64,000 nt of DNA from Paenarthrobacter ureafaciens (GCF_004028095.1 NZ_SBHM01000007.1:744001-808000); one strand, 5' to 3'; counted from the stretch's first letter, positions 34,513 through 44,955 are shown. Notes: a model not told the origin generated them from the letters alone. Numbers and translations: made by a program.

Positions 34513-35700
34513 ATGTCCCCGCAACCCACACCCCAGGACCGTTTCACCTTTGGCCTCTGGACTGTTGGCTGGACCGGCAATGATCCCTTCGGTGTTCCCA
34601 CCCGCGAGGCGCTGGACCCGGTGGAAGCCGTCCACAAGCTGAGTGAGCTTGGCGCCTATGGCATTACGTTCCATGACAACGATCTGGTCCCGTTCGACGC
34701 CACCGCGTCCGAACGCGACCTCATCCTCAAGAACTTCAAGGGCGCCCTCGCAGAAACGGGCCTCAAGGTGCCCATGGTCACCACCAACCTGTTCAGCCAC
34801 ACGGTCTTCAAGGACGGCGGCTTCACGTCCAACGACCGATCCATCCGCCGCTACGCCCTGAGCAAGGTCCTGAGGAACATCGATCTTGCCGCTGAGCTCG
34901 GCGCAGAAACGTTCGTCATGTGGGGCGGCCGCGAAGGCAGCGAGTATGACGGCTCCAAGGACCTTTCCGCAGCACTGGACCGCATGAAGGAAGGCGTCGA
35001 CACCGCTGCGGGCTACATCAAGGAGAAGGGCTATGGCCTGCGCATCGCACTGGAGCCCAAGCCGAACGAGCCCAGGGGCGACATTTTCCTCCCGACCGTA
35101 GGCCACGCCCTGGCATTTATTGCCCAGCTGGAACACGGCGACATTGTCGGCCTCAACCCGGAGACCGGCCACGAGCAAATGGCAGGCCTGAACTTCACCC
35201 ACGGAATCGCCCAGGCACTGTGGGCCGGCAAGCTCTTCCACATTGATCTCAACGGCCAGCGCGGCATCAAGTACGACCAGGACCTGGTGTTCGGCCACGG
35301 CGACCTCACCAGCGCCTTCTTCACCGTCGACCTCCTGGAGAACGGCTTCCCGAACGGCGGACCCAAGTACGACGGTCCGCGCCACTTCGACTACAAGCCC
35401 TCACGCACCGACGGTTACGACGGCGTCTGGGAGTCGGCCAAGTCCAACATGGCCATGTACCTGCTCCTCAAGGAACGTGCCGTTGCCTTCCGCGCGGACC
35501 CCGAAGTCCAGGAAGCACTCGCAACCTCCGGCGTGTTCGAACTCGGCGAATCCACCCTGGCCGCCGGCGAGACCACCGCGGACCTCCTGGCTGACGCATC
35601 AGCCTTCGAGTCGTTCGACGCCAACAAGGCCGCGGAGCGCTCCTTCGCCTTCATCAGGCTGAACCAGCTGGCCATCGAGCACCTCCTCGGCGCCCGCTGA
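34513..35700 (+). CDS. xylA: Xylose isomerase
   Basis: 395 aa, the size of the well-known Arthrobacter/Streptomyces group I xylose (glucose) isomerases. It converts D-xylose to D-xylulose. The catalytic His54 lies in FHDND, and the metal-binding residues lie in [25 protein letters not shown] and [10 protein letters not shown], with the C-terminal [19 protein letters not shown] precedes the ATG at 34513; the open frame to 34462 is not needed. Transcribed divergently from the ROK regulator and followed by xylB after a 92-bp gap with a strong hairpin. Confidence 0.97.
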   Translation: MSPQPTPQDRFTFGLWTVGWTGNDPFGVPTREALDPVEAVHKLSELGAYGITFHDNDLVPFDATASERDLILKNFKGALAETGLKVPMVTTNLFSHTVFKDGGFTSNDRSIRRYALSKVLRNIDLAAELGAETFVMWGGREGSEYDGSKDLSAALDRMKEGVDTAAGYIKEKGYGLRIALEPKPNEPRGDIFLPTVGHALAFIAQLEHGDIVGLNPETGHEQMAGLNFTHGIAQALWAGKLFHIDLNGQRGIKYDQDLVFGHGDLTSAFFTVDLLENGFPNGGPKYDGPRHFDYKPSRTDGYDGVWESAKSNMAMYLLLKERAVAFRADPEVQEALATSGVFELGESTLAAGETTADLLADASAFESFDANKAAERSFAFIRLNQLAIEHLLGAR

Positions 35701-35719
35701 TTCATTCCATCGTGAAGTT

Positions 35720-35759
35720 GCGGTGGCCGGTCCGGCTTTGACCCCGGGCCGGCCACCGC
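35720..35759 (+). other. Hairpin between xylA and xylB
   Basis: GCGGTGGCCGG (35720-35730) and CCGGCCACCGC (35749-35759) pair perfectly; inner TCCGG/CCCGG can extend the stem. No T-run follows. It may slow 3' exonucleases or partly terminate, giving more XylA than XylB. Confidence 0.55.
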
Positions 35760-35792
35760 ACCCGATCCGTTTACACGAAAGATAAGAGAGTT

Positions 35793-37217
35793 ATGCCCCT
35801 CGTCGCCGGGATCGACAGTTCCACCCAGTCCTGCAAGGTAGTCATCAGGGACGCAGCAACCGGCGCCCTGGTGCGCCAGGGCCGCGCAGCCCACCCGGAA
35901 GGCACCGAAGTCCACCCCGACCATTGGTGGAACGCGCTGCAGGAAGCCATCGCCCAAGCGGGCGGATTGGACGACGTCGATGCCGTTTCCGTAGGCGGCC
36001 AGCAACACGGCATGGTGTGCCTCGACGAGTCCGGCGAGGTGGTGCGGCCGGCGCTTCTGTGGAATGACACGCGCTCCGCTCCCGACGCCGAAGCCATGGT
36101 TATGGAGGCAGGCGAAGGAGATCCGGCTGGCGGCGCAGCGCAGTGGGCCGCGCTCACCGGCACTGTCCCGGTAGCATCCCTGACAGCCACCAAGCTGCGC
36201 TGGCTTGCACGCAACGAGCCGGAAAACGCCCGACGCACCGCTGCGGTTTGCCTGCCGCATGACTGGTTGTCGTGGCGGCTTGCCGGTCACGGTCCGGGAT
36301 CGGGCCCCGAGCCGCTGCGCCTGCTCCGCACAGACCGCTCCGATGCTTCCGGGACAGGCTACTTCTCCACCGAACGCAATGAATTCCTGCCGCAGGTCCT
36401 TGAGAACACGCTGGGTCATGTGCCCCTGCTGCCCGTAGTCCTTGGACCACTGGAAGCGGGCGGCAAAACTCCCGCCGGCGCCCTGATCGGACCCGGCGCC
36501 GGGGACAACGCCGCAGCGGGACTCGGCGTCAGCGCCGCCGTCGGAGATGTCGTGGTGTCGATCGGCACCTCCGGGACAGTCTTTGCCGTATCCGATGTTC
36601 CGGCCAAGGACGCCAGAGGCCTGGTGGCGGGGTTCGCCGACGCCACAGGCAACTACCTCCCCCTCGCCTGTACCCTCAACGCCACCAGGATCTTCGATGC
36701 CACCGCATCGTTGCTCGGGGTTGACCTTGCCGAACTGGGCCGGCTGGCGTTGTCCGCTCCGGAGGGTGCCGGCGGCCTGACGCTCATTCCTTATTTCCAG
36801 GGTGAACGCACTCCGAACCTTCCCAATGCCACCGGCTCCCTTCATGGGCTCACGGTGTCCAATTACACGCCCGCGAACCTGGCGCGCGCCGCCGTCGAGG
36901 GTGTCCTGTGTTCGCTGGCCGACGGCCTTGCGGCGCTTCAGGCGCAAGGCGTGGCCGCCCGGCGGATCATCCTGGTGGGCGGAGGCGCGCAATCCGAGGC
37001 CGTGCAGCAGGTGGCCGCCGCGGCGTTCGGGCTGCCCGTGTCCGTGCCGGAACCGGGAGAGTACGTCGCCGACGGCGCAGCACGTCAGGCCGCCGGAGTC
37101 CTCACCGGATCGCTTCCGGACTGGGAGATGGAGGGAACCAACGTTGCCGCCGGTTCCCCGGACCCGGAGTTCCTGGCCAGGTACCGTCATTACGCCGCGA
37201 AGGCAGCCAACCACTGA
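35793..37217 (+). CDS. xylB: Xylulokinase
   Basis: 474-aa FGGY-family kinase that phosphorylates D-xylulose to xylulose-5-phosphate. It shows the first ATP-fold strand [27 protein letters not shown] with the xylulose-contact residues, [35 protein letters not shown] and the C-terminal [18 protein letters not shown]. It follows xylA in the same direction and is followed 30 bp later by a LacI regulator gene, so those three may be read together. Confidence 0.95.
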   Translation: MPLVAGIDSSTQSCKVVIRDAATGALVRQGRAAHPEGTEVHPDHWWNALQEAIAQAGGLDDVDAVSVGGQQHGMVCLDESGEVVRPALLWNDTRSAPDAEAMVMEAGEGDPAGGAAQWAALTGTVPVASLTATKLRWLARNEPENARRTAAVCLPHDWLSWRLAGHGPGSGPEPLRLLRTDRSDASGTGYFSTERNEFLPQVLENTLGHVPLLPVVLGPLEAGGKTPAGALIGPGAGDNAAAGLGVSAAVGDVVVSIGTSGTVFAVSDVPAKDARGLVAGFADATGNYLPLACTLNATRIFDATASLLGVDLAELGRLALSAPEGAGGLTLIPYFQGERTPNLPNATGSLHGLTVSNYTPANLARAAVEGVLCSLADGLAALQAQGVAARRIILVGGGAQSEAVQQVAAAAFGLPVSVPEPGEYVADGAARQAAGVLTGSLPDWEMEGTNVAAGSPDPEFLARYRHYAAKAANH

Positions 37218-37247
37218 TCGGCGTTGCCGGTGCTCTATCGTGACAGG

Positions 37248-38270
37248 GTGAGCCCCGAACAATCCGCCCCCAGTCGGCCTCCGGTCATGGAAGACGTCGC
37301 CCGCGTGGCCGGCGTCTCCCACCAGACAGTTTCCCGGGTCCTGAACAACCATCCGAACGTCAGCGCAAAAACCAAAGAGCGCGTCGAGCAGGCGATCACC
37401 GAGCTCGGGTACCGGCGGAACACCGCTGCCCGCAGCTTGGTGACACGCCGGTCCCAGACCATTGGTGTGCTCGGGAGCGAAATGGGCCAATACGGTCCGT
37501 CGCGTACCCTGCTTGGAGTACAGCAGGCGGCGCGGGACGCCGGGTACTTCGTCAGCGTCGCCGGGCTGCGGGACGTGACACCGGAAACCATCAAGGACGC
37601 AGTGGCGCACTTCATGGACCAGGGCGTGGACGGCATCGTGGTGATCGTCCCGCACCCGGGGACGTTCGAGGTGTTGCACCAAGTCACAAGCCAAGTGCCC
37701 TTGGTAGCCGTAGGTGCCGTGGGGGACGAAGAGTTGAGCGGCGCCGCCGTCGATCAGCGTGAGGGGGCCCGGCTCGCGGTCCAGCACCTCATTGAACTCG
37801 GGCACCGCAGGATAGGGCACCTCTCCGGCCCCACTGACTGGATTGACGCAGCCGCCCGCATCGAAGGGTGGCAGGAGGCCCTGCAGGGGGCCGGGCTGGA
37901 GCCGGCGGAGTTGATCGAAGGCGACTGGAGTGCCGAATGCGGCTATCGCGAAGGCCTCAGGATCGCCGCCGACCGCACTGTGACGGCGTTGTTCGTAGCC
38001 AATGACCAAATGGCCCTGGGCGTCTTGCGCGCTTTCCACGAATCGGGAACACGGGTTCCGGAAGACATCAGCGTGGTGGGCTTCGACGACCAACCTGAAT
38101 CTGCGTTCTTCATTCCGCCACTGACAACCGTCGCCCAGGATTTCGAAGAGCTGGGCCGGCGCTGCATCGATCTTATGCTCCACCTGGTGGAGAACGGCCC
38201 GGGCGTCACTGCCGCAACCGTGGCGCCCCGTCTGGTGACGCGCAAGACCACCTCCGCCCCTCCCAACTGA
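37248..38270 (+). CDS. LacI family regulator, probable AraR-type repressor
   Basis: 340 aa. HTH: MEDVARVAGVSHQTVSRVLNNHP, then hinge and the sugar-binding domain (RRSQTIGVLGSEMGQYGPSRTL; SVVGFDDQPESAFFIPPLTTV). The start is uncertain: GTG at 37248 is chosen, while GTG at 37230 and TTG at 37224 are also in frame and none has a strong ribosome site. It lies between xylB and araB; a perfect 16-bp LacI operator sits just ahead of araB, so arabinose control is the best guess, though a xylose role cannot be excluded. Its stop codon lies inside a 66-bp palindromic repeat. Confidence 0.88.
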   Translation: MSPEQSAPSRPPVMEDVARVAGVSHQTVSRVLNNHPNVSAKTKERVEQAITELGYRRNTAARSLVTRRSQTIGVLGSEMGQYGPSRTLLGVQQAARDAGYFVSVAGLRDVTPETIKDAVAHFMDQGVDGIVVIVPHPGTFEVLHQVTSQVPLVAVGAVGDEELSGAAVDQREGARLAVQHLIELGHRRIGHLSGPTDWIDAAARIEGWQEALQGAGLEPAELIEGDWSAECGYREGLRIAADRTVTALFVANDQMALGVLRAFHESGTRVPEDISVVGFDDQPESAFFIPPLTTVAQDFEELGRRCIDLMLHLVENGPGVTAATVAPRLVTRKTTSAPPN

Positions 38271-38327
38271 GTCGCAGCACTGCGCGTTTTGAGCCGTGAA
38301 AACGCGCACTGCTGCGACTCAGTTGGG
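38262..38327. repeat. 66-bp palindromic element, copy A
   Basis: Arms of 29 bp (CCCAACTGAGTCGCAGCA... and its complement) match with one mismatch around the 8-nt loop GAGCCGTG. The core GTGCGCGTTTT/AAAACGCGCAC is shared with copies at 43392 and 52543. It overlaps the lacI stop and could act as its terminator. Confidence 0.85.
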
Positions 38328-38347
38328 GGCGGCGGTGAGTGGGGGGC

Positions 38348-38376
38348 TTGACTTGCTTGTTGTTAGCGCTAACAAT
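38348..38376 (+). promoter_or_regulatory. araB promoter with embedded LacI operator
   Basis: TTGACT (38348-38353) and AACAAT (38371-38376) are spaced 17 bp. Between and over them lies TTGTTAGCGCTAACAA (38360-38375), a perfect 16-bp palindrome of LacI type. A bound repressor would cover the promoter spacer and -10 box. Confidence 0.75.
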
Positions 38377-38465
38377 TGCAGCAGACCCTTTGTCCGCCCC
38401 TTCACCCCTCCCCACTTCACCCGACCCCCGGCAACGAGGCCTTGGCCAGCCGGATGGAGAATCCC

Positions 38466-40232
38466 ATGAACCCCGTAGAAAACTCACCCTTGGATCAGCA
38501 GTACGTCATCGGCGTCGATTTCGGGACGCTGTCCGGACGCGCGGTAGTAGTCCGCGTCTCGGACGGGCTGGAACTCGGCAGTGGCGTGTTCGAGTATCCG
38601 CATGCCGTGGTGTCCGAGGTACTCCCCGCTACCGGCGAGCGCCTCCCCGCCGATTGGGCCCTCCAGGTTCCCAACGACTACCGCGACGTCCTGCGCAACG
38701 CAGTCCCCGCCGCCGTCGCCGACGCGGGCATCGATCCAGAGAACGTCGTGGGCATCGCCACTGACTTCACGGCCTGCACCATGGTCCCGACGACGGCGGA
38801 CGGCACTCCGCTGAACGAACTGGACCGCTTCGCTGACCGGCCGCATGCCTACGTCAAGCTCTGGCGTCACCATGCCGCGCAGCCCCAGGCGGACCGCATT
38901 AACCAGCTTGCGGAAGAGCGGACGGAAGCGTGGCTGCCCCGCTACGGCGGGTTGATCTCCTCCGAATGGGAATTCGCCAAGGGCCTTCAGCTGCTTGAGG
39001 AAGACCCCGAGATCTACGCTGCGATGGACCACTGGGTGGAAGCGGCGGATTGGATCGTCTGGCAGCTGTGCGGCACCTACGTTCGGAACGCCTGCACAGC
39101 CGGGTACAAGGGCATTCTCCAGGACGGGCAATACCCGTCCAAAGACTTCCTCACGGCACTCAACCCGCAGTTCGGGGACTTCGTTGACGACAAGCTCGCC
39201 CACCGCATCGGGCGCCTCGGCGAAGCGGCGGGAACCTTGACGGAGGAAGCTGCAGCCTGGACCGGATTGCCGGCCGGGATCGCCGTGGCTGTTGGCAATG
39301 TGGATGCCCATGTCTGCGCCCCTGCGGCGAACGCGGTCGAACCTGGCCAGTTGGTGGCCATCATGGGCACATCGACGTGCCACGTTATGAACGGGGACAC
39401 CTTGCGTGAGGTCCCCGGCATGTGCGGAGTGGTCGACGGCGGAATCGTGGACGGGCTGTGGGGTTACGAAGCAGGGCAGTCCGGTGTGGGGGACATCTTC
39501 GGCTGGTTCACCAAGAACGGCGTTCCACCGGAATACCACCAAGCTGCCTCGGCTCAAGGCGTCAGCGTCCACGAGTACTTGACCGAACTCGCAGAAAAGC
39601 AGGAAATCGGCCAGCACGGCCTGATTGCGTTGGACTGGCACTCCGGTAACCGCTCGGTGCTGGTGGATCACGAACTTTCCGGCGTTGTTGTGGGCCAAAC
39701 GTTGGCCACCAAACCGGAGGACACCTACCGGGCGCTGCTCGAGGCCACGGCATTCGGCACCCGGACGATCGTGGACGCCTTCCGCGACTCCGGCGTTCCG
39801 GTAAAGGAGTTCATCGTGGCAGGCGGGCTCCTCAAGAACAAGCTCCTCATGCAGATCTACGCCGACGTCACGGGTCTGCAGCTCTCCACGATCGGTTCGG
39901 AACAAGGCCCGGCGCTGGGCTCGGCCATCCACGCTGCAGTGGCTGCGGGCAAGTACAAGGACATCCGCGAAGCCGCCGCGGCCATGGCTGCAGCCCCGGG
40001 TGCCGTGTACACGCCCATCCCTGAAAACGTCGCGGCCTACCAGGCACTGTTCAACGAGTACCGGACCCTCCACGACTACTTCGGTCGCGGCACCAACGAC
40101 GTGATGCATCGGCTCAAGGCCATCCAGCGGAAAGCGGCGTCCAAGGGAAGCGCATCAGCGATGGCCGGCGACGCACCGCCGTCGAACGCCGCGTCCCAAG
40201 CAAGCCAAGCACTGGAAGGTGCCACCGCATGA
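38466..40232 (+). CDS. araB: Ribulokinase
   Basis: 588-aa FGGY-family kinase of the AraB type, phosphorylating L-ribulose to L-ribulose-5-phosphate. Seen: YVIGVDFGTLSGRAVVVRV, GIATDFTACTMVPTTADGTPL, HAYVKLWRHHAAQPQADRIN (typical of ribulokinases), MGTSTCHVMNG, DWHSGNRSVLVDHELSG and GGLLKNKLLMQIYADVTG. GGAG stands 6 nt before the ATG at 38466; an upstream ATG at 38454 is less well placed. First gene of araB-araD-araA-epimerase, the next start overlapping by 4 bp. Confidence 0.95.
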   Translation: MNPVENSPLDQQYVIGVDFGTLSGRAVVVRVSDGLELGSGVFEYPHAVVSEVLPATGERLPADWALQVPNDYRDVLRNAVPAAVADAGIDPENVVGIATDFTACTMVPTTADGTPLNELDRFADRPHAYVKLWRHHAAQPQADRINQLAEERTEAWLPRYGGLISSEWEFAKGLQLLEEDPEIYAAMDHWVEAADWIVWQLCGTYVRNACTAGYKGILQDGQYPSKDFLTALNPQFGDFVDDKLAHRIGRLGEAAGTLTEEAAAWTGLPAGIAVAVGNVDAHVCAPAANAVEPGQLVAIMGTSTCHVMNGDTLREVPGMCGVVDGGIVDGLWGYEAGQSGVGDIFGWFTKNGVPPEYHQAASAQGVSVHEYLTELAEKQEIGQHGLIALDWHSGNRSVLVDHELSGVVVGQTLATKPEDTYRALLEATAFGTRTIVDAFRDSGVPVKEFIVAGGLLKNKLLMQIYADVTGLQLSTIGSEQGPALGSAIHAAVAAGKYKDIREAAAAMAAAPGAVYTPIPENVAAYQALFNEYRTLHDYFGRGTNDVMHRLKAIQRKAASKGSASAMAGDAPPSNAASQASQALEGATA

Positions 40233-40936
40233 GCTCCCTCCAGGACACCATCGCCGCAGTCCGGCAAGAAGTCTGCAGGCTGCACGCCGAACTGACCCGC
40301 TACCAACTGGTGGTGTGGACGGCCGGCAACGTCTCGGGCAGGATCCCCGGCCACGAGCTCATGGTCATTAAACCGTCCGGCGTTTCCTATGACGACCTAA
40401 CCCCTGAACAAATGGTGGTCACCGACCTCCATGGCGTGCCGGTCGACAGCATCACCACCGGCACTGGCCAAACCATCTCTTGGCACAATCCGGCCCTGTC
40501 GCCGTCCTCCGATACCGCTGCACATGCTTACGTGTACCGGAACATGCCCGAGGTGGGCGGGGTGGTCCACACGCATTCCACCTACGCCACGGCGTGGGCT
40601 GCCCGCGGAGAGGACATCCCCTGCGTGCTGACCATGATGGGGGACGAATTCGGCGGCCCGATCCCCGTGGGGCCGTTTGCGCTGATCGGTGACGACTCCA
40701 TTGGCAAGGGAATTGTGGAGACGCTCAAGAATTCGAACTCCCCCGCGGTGCTGATGCAGAACCACGGGCCCTTCACTATCGGCAAGGACGCCCGTGCGGC
40801 GGTGAAGGCAGCCGTGATGTGCGAAGAAGTGGCCAAGACCGTCCACGTTTCGCGCCAACTTGGCGAGCCGCTGCCGATTGATGAAGCCAAGATCGCCTCC
40901 CTGTTCGACCGCTACCAGAACGTCTACGGCCGCTGA
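40229..40936 (+). CDS. araD: L-ribulose-5-phosphate 4-epimerase
   Basis: 235-aa class II aldolase-fold enzyme that converts L-ribulose-5-phosphate to D-xylulose-5-phosphate, which enters the pentose phosphate pathway. Motifs: [12 protein letters not shown] (phosphate binding), [14 protein letters not shown], zinc ligands in [16 protein letters not shown] and the C-terminal [11 protein letters not shown]. The ATGA overlap with araB indicates coupled translation; araA follows after 31 bp. Confidence 0.95.
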   Translation: MSSLQDTIAAVRQEVCRLHAELTRYQLVVWTAGNVSGRIPGHELMVIKPSGVSYDDLTPEQMVVTDLHGVPVDSITTGTGQTISWHNPALSPSSDTAAHAYVYRNMPEVGGVVHTHSTYATAWAARGEDIPCVLTMMGDEFGGPIPVGPFALIGDDSIGKGIVETLKNSNSPAVLMQNHGPFTIGKDARAAVKAAVMCEEVAKTVHVSRQLGEPLPIDEAKIASLFDRYQNVYGR

Positions 40937-40967
40937 ACCAGGCCCACCCCAAACTTCAGGAGAACTC

Positions 40968-42497
40968 ATGCCCCACAACACATCGGCCAACAGCACATCC
41001 CTCGACCAGTTCGAAGTCTGGTTCCTGACCGGCAGTCAGCACCTCTACGGCGAGGACGTCCTCAAACAGGTCGCTGCCCAGTCACAGGAAATCGCCGAGG
41101 CCCTCAACGCCAACAGCAACGTTCCGGTCAAGCTCGTGTGGAAGCCCGTCCTCACCGACTCGGACGCCATCCGCCGGACAGCCCTTGAAGCCAACTCGGA
41201 CGACTCCGTGATCGGCGTGACCGCGTGGATGCACACGTTCAGCCCGGCCAAAATGTGGATCCAAGGCCTGGACGCCCTCCGCAAACCGCTCCTGCACCTG
41301 CACACCCAGGCCAATCGGGACCTGCCGTGGGCGGACATCGATTTCGACTTCATGAACCTCAACCAGGCAGCCCACGGGGACCGCGAATTCGGGTACATCC
41401 AGTCCCGCCTCGGCGTGCCGCGGAAGACCGTCGTCGGGCATGTCTCCAACCCGGAGGTCGCGCGCCAGGTGGCCGCGTGGCAGCGCGCCTCCGCCGGTTG
41501 GGCGGCGGTCCGGAACCTGAAGCTGACGAGGTTCGGCGACAACATGCGCAACGTCGCCGTCACTGAAGGCGACAAGACCGAGGCCGAACTCCGCTTCGGC
41601 GTCTCGGTCAACACCTGGTCTGTCAACGAACTCGCCGACGCTGTCCACACCGCGGAAGAGTCCGACGTCGACGCCCTGGTTGCCGAGTACGAGCACCTTT
41701 ACGAGGTGGCTGACGAGCTGAAAGCCGGTGGCGCCCGCCACGAGTCCCTCCGCTACAGCGCCCGGATCGAGCTGGGCCTCCGGAGCTTCCTTGAGGCCAA
41801 CGGCTCGGCCGCGTTCACCACATCGTTCGAGGACCTGGGCGAACTCCGCCAACTCCCCGGTATGGCAGTGCAACGGCTCATGGCCGACGGCTACGGGTTC
41901 GGGGCCGAGGGCGACTGGAAGACCGCCATCCTGGTCCGCGCCGCAAAGGTCATGGGATCCGGGCTTCCCGGCGGTGCCTCGCTGATGGAGGACTACACCT
42001 ACCACCTGGAACCGGGCAGCGAAAAGATCCTCGGCGCCCACATGCTTGAAGTCTGCCCGTCCCTGACCGCGAAAAAGCCGCGTGTGGAGATCCACCCGCT
42101 TGGTATTGGCGGCAAGGAGGACCCCGTCCGGATGGTGTTCGACACCGATGCCTCGTCCGGCGTCGTCGTTGCGCTGTCCGACATGCGCGACAGGTTCCGC
42201 CTGGTCGCGAACGCTGTGAACGTCGTCGACCTTGACCAGCCGCTGCCCCACCTGCCGGTGGCCCGCGCGCTCTGGGAACCCAAGCCGGACTTCGCCACCT
42301 CGGCCGCCGCGTGGCTCACCGCCGGAGCGGCGCACCACACGGTATTGTCCACGCAGGTAGGTATGGACGTGTTCGAGGACTTCGCCGAAATCGCCCAAAC
42401 CGAACTCCTCACCATCGACGAAAGCACCACCATCAAACAGTTCAAGAAGGAACTCGCTTGGAACGCGGCCTACTACAAACTGGCAGGCGGCCTGTGA
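40968..42497 (+). CDS. araA: L-arabinose isomerase
   Basis: 509-aa enzyme converting L-arabinose to L-ribulose. Recognised by [18 protein letters not shown] at the start, [29 protein letters not shown], the catalytic region [15 protein letters not shown] with the conserved Glu, and [31 protein letters not shown] ribosome site precedes the ATG at 40968. The next gene starts within its stop codon (GTGA). Confidence 0.97.
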   Translation: MPHNTSANSTSLDQFEVWFLTGSQHLYGEDVLKQVAAQSQEIAEALNANSNVPVKLVWKPVLTDSDAIRRTALEANSDDSVIGVTAWMHTFSPAKMWIQGLDALRKPLLHLHTQANRDLPWADIDFDFMNLNQAAHGDREFGYIQSRLGVPRKTVVGHVSNPEVARQVAAWQRASAGWAAVRNLKLTRFGDNMRNVAVTEGDKTEAELRFGVSVNTWSVNELADAVHTAEESDVDALVAEYEHLYEVADELKAGGARHESLRYSARIELGLRSFLEANGSAAFTTSFEDLGELRQLPGMAVQRLMADGYGFGAEGDWKTAILVRAAKVMGSGLPGGASLMEDYTYHLEPGSEKILGAHMLEVCPSLTAKKPRVEIHPLGIGGKEDPVRMVFDTDASSGVVVALSDMRDRFRLVANAVNVVDLDQPLPHLPVARALWEPKPDFATSAAAWLTAGAAHHTVLSTQVGMDVFEDFAEIAQTELLTIDESTTIKQFKKELAWNAAYYKLAGGL

Positions 42498-43390
42498 GCA
42501 CGGAATTCACCCTTGAAGCCGGCGGTTACAAGGCCGTAGTGACGGAACACGCTGCGGCCTTGCGGGTGCTGCAGTTCCACGGCCGGGACTTGGTGGTTCA
42601 GTTCCCGGAAGGGGGGCCCATCCCCGATTACCGGGGCATCATCGCCGCGCCGTGGCCCAACAGGATCGAAGACGGCCAGTACACCTTCGACGGCGTCACC
42701 CACCAGCTCCCCGTCAATGAACCCGAGCGTGGCGCTTCTTTGCATGGCCTCGCCTTTCCGCTCGACTGGACTGCGAAGGAGCACGACGCCGGTTCGGTCA
42801 CGCTGACGTGTGTGGTGGGACCAAGCGAGGGCTACCCCTTCGTGCTGGAACTCACGGCGCAGTACGCCCTGGATGAAAACGGGCTGCACAGCACGGTCCG
42901 CGCCGCGAACATCGGGGAGTCCGCAGCTCCCTTCGGCGTGTGTCCGCATCCGTACCTGGTGGCCGGCAGATCGCCACTGAACGAATGGATCCTCGAAGTC
43001 CCCGCAGCCACGTTCCTTGAGGTGACGCCGGACCGGCTCCTCCCCATTGAACTGGCGTCTGTGGAAGGTCATGAGTTCGACTTCCGCTCCCCACGTGCAA
43101 TCGGCACCACCGAGATCGACCACGCGTTCACGGACATAGCGTTCGACGGCGGGTCGGCGCGCCTGTCGCTACGGGACCCGGCGGGCGCCGGCGTCGGAAT
43201 GGCGTGGGACGAACGCTGCCCGTGGCTGCAGATTCACACGGCGGACAAGCCGGCTCCCCTGCCCAACCGGATCGGACTGGCAGTGGAGCCCATGACGTGC
43301 CCGCCGGATGCCTTCAACAGCGGCACGGACCTGATCCGTCTGGAACCGGGCGCAACCCACTCCGCGTCCTGGAGCATCTACTCCCTGTAA
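42494..43390 (+). CDS. Aldose 1-epimerase family protein
   Basis: 298-aa galactose-mutarotase-like protein. The family's substrate residues are seen in [26 protein letters not shown] (His), [11 protein letters not shown] (His) and [15 protein letters not shown] (catalytic Glu). It probably speeds interconversion of arabinose anomers for the isomerase. The GTG start overlaps the araA stop, so it is part of the arabinose operon and its last gene; a 66-bp palindrome follows 2 bp after the stop. Confidence 0.88.
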   Translation: MSTEFTLEAGGYKAVVTEHAAALRVLQFHGRDLVVQFPEGGPIPDYRGIIAAPWPNRIEDGQYTFDGVTHQLPVNEPERGASLHGLAFPLDWTAKEHDAGSVTLTCVVGPSEGYPFVLELTAQYALDENGLHSTVRAANIGESAAPFGVCPHPYLVAGRSPLNEWILEVPAATFLEVTPDRLLPIELASVEGHEFDFRSPRAIGTTEIDHAFTDIAFDGGSARLSLRDPAGAGVGMAWDERCPWLQIHTADKPAPLPNRIGLAVEPMTCPPDAFNSGTDLIRLEPGATHSASWSIYSL

Positions 43391-43391
43391 A

Positions 43392-43457
43392 CCCAACTGG
43401 GTCGCATTTGTGCGCGTTTTGAACGTTCAGAACGCGCACAAATGCTACCTACTTGGG
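43392..43457. repeat. 66-bp palindromic element, copy B
   Basis: Two 33-bp halves meet at GAACGTTC and pair with four mismatches; the core TTTGTGCGCGTT is intact. It sits between the convergent epimerase and lacI genes and contains the lacI stop. Likely a bidirectional terminator, or a mobile repeat used as one. Confidence 0.85.
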
Positions 43458-44465
43458 GGAGCCGGCGGTACTTTGGCGCACCACGAGTTCGGGCGTGAAG
43501 ACGACGGCGCGGTGCTTGGCTCCGCCGCTCTCCTGCTCTTCGGCGAGAAGCTCGACGGCGGTCCGGCCCAGCGCCTCGGTGGGCTGCCGGATGGAGGACA
43601 AGGGCACGACGGCGGAGACGGCGAAGTCGATGTCGTCGTAACCGATCAAGGCGATGTCTTCGGGGATTCTCACCGTTCGCAGCATGGTCAGTGACTGCAT
43701 GACGCCAAGGGCAAGGAGGTCGTTGGAGCAGAAGACGGCTTCAGGACGTTCCTCCGGCGAGCGCTCCACCAGGCTGTTGCCCACCTGGCGCCCGGCAAGG
43801 ACGGTCTGGCCGGCAGAATCCAGTACCTCCATGGACGCATCGGATTCTTTGGCGACCGCACGCTGCGCGCCCTTGAGTCGGTGGGCCACCTGGCGGATGG
43901 ACGGGGTACCAACAAAAGCCAGACGACGGCGGCCGATGTCCAGCAGGTGCCGGGCGGCCAGGTAACCGCCTTCCTCATCATCGACGGAGACTGAGCTGCA
44001 GCGATCGCTGTCGGCGAGTTGATCCACCAGCACCGTGGGCACGCCACGTTCCCGCAAGGTATCGATCCGGGCCGTGACGTCCCCTACGGGTGAGATCAGG
44101 AGTCCTTGGACGCGCTGTTCCTGGAAGAGGTCCATGTAGTGGGCTTCGCGGGCAGCGTCTTGGCCACTGTCCCCCACCAGGACCACGCTTCCGAGCGCGG
44201 TGGCCGCATCTTCGGCGGCCCGGGCCACTGAAGAGAAGAAGGGGTTGCCGACATCGAGGACCACCAAGCCGATGGTTCGGCTCTGGCCGGCGCGCAACTG
44301 GCGTGCAGCGTCATTGCGCACGAATCCGAGCTCGGCAATGGATTTGAGAACGCGCTCCTTGGTCCGCTGCGAGACCCGGTCCGGGTAATTCAGCACATTG
44401 GACACGGTGCCCACGGCAACCTTGGCGTGGATGGCAACATCTTTGATGCTGGCTGTTTGGGACAT
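43449..44465 (-). CDS. LacI family repressor of the rhamnose operon
   Basis: 338 aa with HTH SIKDVAIHAKVAVGTVSNVLN, the hinge and a ligand domain (SRTIGLVVLDVGNPFFSSVARA; LIGYDDIDFAVSAVVPLSSIRQP). The ATG at 44465 has GGAAAG upstream. It is divergent from rhaM-rhaI-rhaEW-rhaB; the 127-bp space holds a strong promoter and a large inverted repeat just downstream of its -10 box, which fits repression by this protein. The effector is presumably rhamnose or a metabolite of it. Confidence 0.9.
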   Translation of the reverse strand: MSQTASIKDVAIHAKVAVGTVSNVLNYPDRVSQRTKERVLKSIAELGFVRNDAARQLRAGQSRTIGLVVLDVGNPFFSSVARAAEDAATALGSVVLVGDSGQDAAREAHYMDLFQEQRVQGLLISPVGDVTARIDTLRERGVPTVLVDQLADSDRCSSVSVDDEEGGYLAARHLLDIGRRRLAFVGTPSIRQVAHRLKGAQRAVAKESDASMEVLDSAGQTVLAGRQVGNSLVERSPEERPEAVFCSNDLLALGVMQSLTMLRTVRIPEDIALIGYDDIDFAVSAVVPLSSIRQPTEALGRTAVELLAEEQESGGAKHRAVVFTPELVVRQSTAGSPK

Positions 44466-44510
44466 GCTTTCCGGTCTCCCCCGTCGTCTTGTCCGGCTAT
44501 ATGAACGCCC

Positions 44511-44540
44511 TTGACACCCCCTTCCTTGCGAGGGTAATTT
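44511..44540 (+). promoter_or_regulatory. Promoter of the rhamnose operon
   Basis: TTGACA (44511-44516) and TAATTT (44535-44540) with an 18-bp spacer, 53 bp before rhaM. The operator begins within the -10 box. Confidence 0.65.
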
Positions 44541-44567
44541 GAATCGTAACAAATGAAACGATTCAAA
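44538..44567. promoter_or_regulatory. Rhamnose operon operator
   Basis: TTTGAATCGT and ACGATTCAAA form a perfect 10-bp inverted repeat with a 10-nt centre. The right part TGAAACGATTCA is itself a CG-centred LacI-type site. Position over the start site suggests repression. Confidence 0.7.
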
Positions 44568-44592
44568 ACCGAGTAACCCCGGAGAACCGCAG

Positions 44593-44955
44593 ATGAGGGT
44601 ATGTTTCCGCTCCTCAGTTCAGCCCGAACTGATGGATGAGTACAGGCGCCGGCACGCAGCTGTCTGGCCGGAGATGCTTCGCGCATTGAAGGACGCCGGA
44701 TGGAACAACTACTCACTGTTCCTTGCTCCGGACGGGCAGCTCATCGGCTACCTGGAATGCGAGGACTACGCGGACGCTCAGGCCCGCATGGCCCTCACCG
44801 AGGTCAACGCCCGTTGGCAAGCCGACATGGCAACCCTCTTCGCGAACAGCGACGTACCGCCGGATGAGGGATTCGAAATCCTCGACGAAGTTTTCAACCT
44901 TGAAGACCAACTGGCTGCGGCCAGTCACAGCACCCACCAGAAGGAAGAAGCATGA
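44593..44955 (+). CDS. rhaM: L-rhamnose mutarotase
   Basis: 120-aa dimeric alpha/beta-barrel protein (RhaM/RhaU) that interconverts alpha and beta L-rhamnose. The family's opening VCFRSSVQPELMDEYRRRHAAVWPEML includes the catalytic His at residue 21; NNYSLFLAPDGQLIGYLE and the C-terminal EVFNLED are also typical. It is first in the rhamnose operon; its stop overlaps the rhaI start by 4 bp. Confidence 0.93.
   Translation: MRVCFRSSVQPELMDEYRRRHAAVWPEMLRALKDAGWNNYSLFLAPDGQLIGYLECEDYADAQARMALTEVNARWQADMATLFANSDVPPDEGFEILDEVFNLEDQLAAASHSTHQKEEA

Noticed and set aside
35415..38309. A 964-residue open frame on the minus strand across xylA, xylB and lacI
   Set aside because: It is antisense to three confidently identified genes, has no recognisable domains and reflects the low stop frequency in GC-rich third-position frames.
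41082..42398. A 438-residue minus-strand frame across araA
   Set aside because: Antisense to araA, which is complete and well conserved; the frame shows no domain.
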